From Alphaproteobacteria bacterium (GTDB taxonomy: Bacteria > Pseudomonadota > Alphaproteobacteria > UBA8366), in NCBI GenBank assembly GCA_018665505.1, contig JABJCS010000644.1, positions 1 through 6,532 of the forward strand: a stretch of DNA of 6,532 nucleotides, written 5' to 3'. Numbering within the stretch: the first letter of the stretch is position 1; each line of letters starts with the position of its first letter. The notes beneath the pieces were generated by a model, which ran no database searches, was not told where the DNA came from, and worked only from the letters and a program-made list of their open reading frames with translations. Shown here in pieces: positions 4,857 through 6,532 of this stretch. The position numbers and the translations under genes are program-made.

Positions 4857-5300
4857 ATGGATACAACCGCACGAGCGCATGAATTGATTGATGTGACGGT
4901 AGCGCTGACCGCGATCCTCGATCAGGAGAATACGTTGCTAACAGAGCTGCGCGTGAAGGAGATTGGCTCGCTTCAGCAGGAGAAAACATCGCTTTCGGGC
5001 CTCTACGAATTGCGCATACGTGAAGCAGTCCAGGACGCGGGCGCCTTCAGTGCGGTGGCACCGGAAGTTCGCGACCGGTTGCGCCTCGCCAGCGAGGCCT
5101 TCGACCAGTCCGCGCAGCAAAACGCCAGGGCTCTCCGCGCCGCGCTCGAGATGAATACAAGAATGGTCCACAAAATCGCCCAACTCGCGACCAAACAAGA
5201 AACCCGCCCGAACGGATACGGCGCCAATGGCACCACTCCATATGCGGCGAGGCGCGGCAAAATGTCGGTAATTCCGATGACCTTAAACGAGCAATTGTGA
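4857..5300 (+). CDS. flgN: FlgN-like flagellar export chaperone
   Basis: This 147-residue protein is likely a cytoplasmic chaperone that keeps FlgK (and FlgL) export-competent and delivers it to the flagellar type III apparatus. It is mostly helical, with two long helices (about 5-58 and 68-112). The first carries the FlgN-like pattern LLTELRVKEIGSLQQEKTSL, rich in Leu, Glu and Lys. The tail (about 117-147) is Gly/Pro-rich and ends VIPMTLNEQL, resembling tails of alphaproteobacterial FlgN-family proteins. Sequence conservation in the family is low, so the call rests on the helix pattern, the length and the position directly before flgK. It starts 3 bp after the flgJ-like gene with AGGA about 10 bp upstream, and ends 10 bp before flgK. 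FlbY-type naming is possible in Caulobacter relatives. Confidence 0.7.
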   Translation: MDTTARAHELIDVTVALTAILDQENTLLTELRVKEIGSLQQEKTSLSGLYELRIREAVQDAGAFSAVAPEVRDRLRLASEAFDQSAQQNARALRAALEMNTRMVHKIAQLATKQETRPNGYGANGTTPYAARRGKMSVIPMTLNEQL

Positions 5301-5310
5301 GGGTAGACGG

Positions 5311-6532
5311 ATGACACTGACTCTCGCCCTTCGTACCGCATTAAGCGGCCTCTCCGCGACACAATCCGCTTTACAGGTCACGTCGAGCAATATCACAAAC
5401 GTTAATACCGAGGGCTACTCGCGCAAGGACGTCACGTTTTCGACCCGAACGGTCAGCGGCACTGGTGCGGGCGTCAATGTCGAGACGGTCGACCGGGTGG
5501 TCGATGAGTTCCTGATTCGAGAAATTCGCGATCAACAGGCGATCCTGGGGAATTTGGGTGTGCGCGAGGAGTTCCTCAGCGAACTCGAAGCGCTGTTCAG
5601 CTCACCTGACAACGATCGCTCGGTGACGAATTCACTCTCCTCCATCCGCGATTCGCTAGAAGCTTTTGCCACTACGCCGGAATCCAGCGCCGCCGGGTTC
5701 AACGCAGTCAATGAATTGCGCAAAGCGGTATTGCGGATTCAGGATTTGACAAACAACGTACAGGATCTGCGTCTCAAAGCTGACCAGGAAATCAGCCGCT
5801 CCGCGACGAATATCAATAATCAATTAAATATCGTTAATGACCTGAACACACGGGTCGCGCGCGCCGAAGGATTAAACCAACCGAGCGGCGAAGAGCGAGA
5901 TGAGCGAGACCGCGCCTTAAAATTGCTTGCCGAGCAAATGGATCTTCGCATCATTGAGGATTCGAACAGCCTGCTGACAATCCTAACAAATACCGGCCGC
6001 AATTTAATAAGCGGGTCGGTTGTTGAAACCGCAACCCATGTCTCCGCAGTTCAGATGAGCGCGTCTCTTGATTATTTAGCACCCACCGATTCAGGTTATC
6101 CCGGCGGAATTACAGGAATTTTTCTCGGCACGCCCGACACCGCGAACGGCACGAACGATATCACGGCCGAGATTACAACCGGAAAACTAAAAGGCCTAAT
6201 AGACCTTCGGGATGAAGTTCTGCCGAACTTGCAGTCCGAGCTCGACACCCTGATTCAAAAACTGACAGTCCAACTGAATGCAGCCCATAACGCGGGCTCC
6301 GCTTCACCACCGCCGAATACCCTGACGGGTTCGCAAACCTTCGCGTCGGGAGATCTGATTTCGGGTACGGGCGCAGTAGATATCGTCATCATCGATCGCT
6401 CGACCGGTGCCGTCGTCGAAACTCTTAACATCGCCGACTTGAGTGCTGCCGGTGTCGATAACGCGGGCGAAGTCGCGACGACAATCGACGGCATGACGAA
6501 TGCCAGTGCCTCGATCAATAGCAACGGAAAGC
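5311..6532 (+). CDS. flgK: FlgK (HAP1), hook-filament junction protein, 5' part
   Basis: FlgK forms the junction between hook and filament after export through the flagellum. The frame is open from ATG 5311 to the window edge, giving 407 complete codons without a stop; the C-terminus is missing. The N-terminal axial-protein motif is clear: ALSGLSATQSALQVTSSN followed by NVNTEGYSR (about 10-38). A long helical region follows, then GKLKGLIDLRDEVLP (from residue 291) with LQSELDTLIQKL and LNAAHNAGS, the helical segment diagnostic of FlgK. After about residue 330 the sequence becomes Thr/Ser/Gly/Ala-rich, as in the variable outer domain. GAGGG (5299-5303), overlapping the flgN stop, is an ideal ribosome binding site 7 bp before the start. 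It is the fourth gene of the flgI operon; flgL would be expected next. Confidence 0.96.
   Translation, partial: MTLTLALRTALSGLSATQSALQVTSSNITNVNTEGYSRKDVTFSTRTVSGTGAGVNVETVDRVVDEFLIREIRDQQAILGNLGVREEFLSELEALFSSPDNDRSVTNSLSSIRDSLEAFATTPESSAAGFNAVNELRKAVLRIQDLTNNVQDLRLKADQEISRSATNINNQLNIVNDLNTRVARAEGLNQPSGEERDERDRALKLLAEQMDLRIIEDSNSLLTILTNTGRNLISGSVVETATHVSAVQMSASLDYLAPTDSGYPGGITGIFLGTPDTANGTNDITAEITTGKLKGLIDLRDEVLPNLQSELDTLIQKLTVQLNAAHNAGSASPPPNTLTGSQTFASGDLISGTGAVDIVIIDRSTGAVVETLNIADLSAAGVDNAGEVATTIDGMTNASASINSNGK

Overview
The window is a flagellar gene cluster from an alphaproteobacterium. It encodes the distal rod, the P- and L-rings with their chaperones, and the hook-filament junction. 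The strongest taxonomic clue is FliX, a flagellar regulator known from Caulobacter and its alphaproteobacterial relatives. It sits divergent from a flgI whose upstream region has the layout of Caulobacter-type sigma-54 flagellar promoters (paired upstream elements, IHF site, -24/-12 box). A DksA with a Cys-Thr-Ser-Ala 'zinc finger' and a short FlgJ lacking the hydrolase domain also fit Alphaproteobacteria. A Rhodospirillales- or Caulobacterales-like genome is my best guess; the species cannot be read from the sequence.

Layout. Positions 1-1992 (+) hold the 3' end of flgG, then flgA and flgH, tightly packed as the end of an operon that starts upstream. Positions 1993-2128 hold a long stem-loop with a pyrimidine-rich CCUCC loop, followed by a strong hairpin that can terminate transcription from both sides. 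Positions 2129-2557 (-) hold dksA with its own sigma-70-like promoter, and 2688-3113 (-) hold fliX. Positions 3114-3349 are the divergent fliX/flgI control region. Positions 3350-6532 (+) hold flgI, a rod-binding flgJ-like (cheL-type) gene, a flgN-like chaperone gene and flgK, which runs off the window. Spacers of 1-10 bp indicate one operon.

How the genes work together. FlgG builds the distal rod. FlgA is the periplasmic chaperone for the P-ring protein FlgI, and FlgH forms the outer-membrane L-ring around the rod. The FlgJ-like protein assists rod assembly. FlgN is the likely export chaperone for the junction protein FlgK. FliX is known in Caulobacter to link basal-body assembly to the sigma-54 activator FlbD, and the flgI promoter here looks like a target of that activator.

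The most interesting non-coding signals are a possible small RNA from the flgH 3' region, with a loop resembling the anti-Shine-Dalgarno loops of known alphaproteobacterial sRNAs, and the complete sigma-54 enhancer/IHF/promoter arrangement in front of flgI. No gene-free stretch exceeds 300 bases. No tRNA, rRNA, CRISPR array or insertion sequence was seen.
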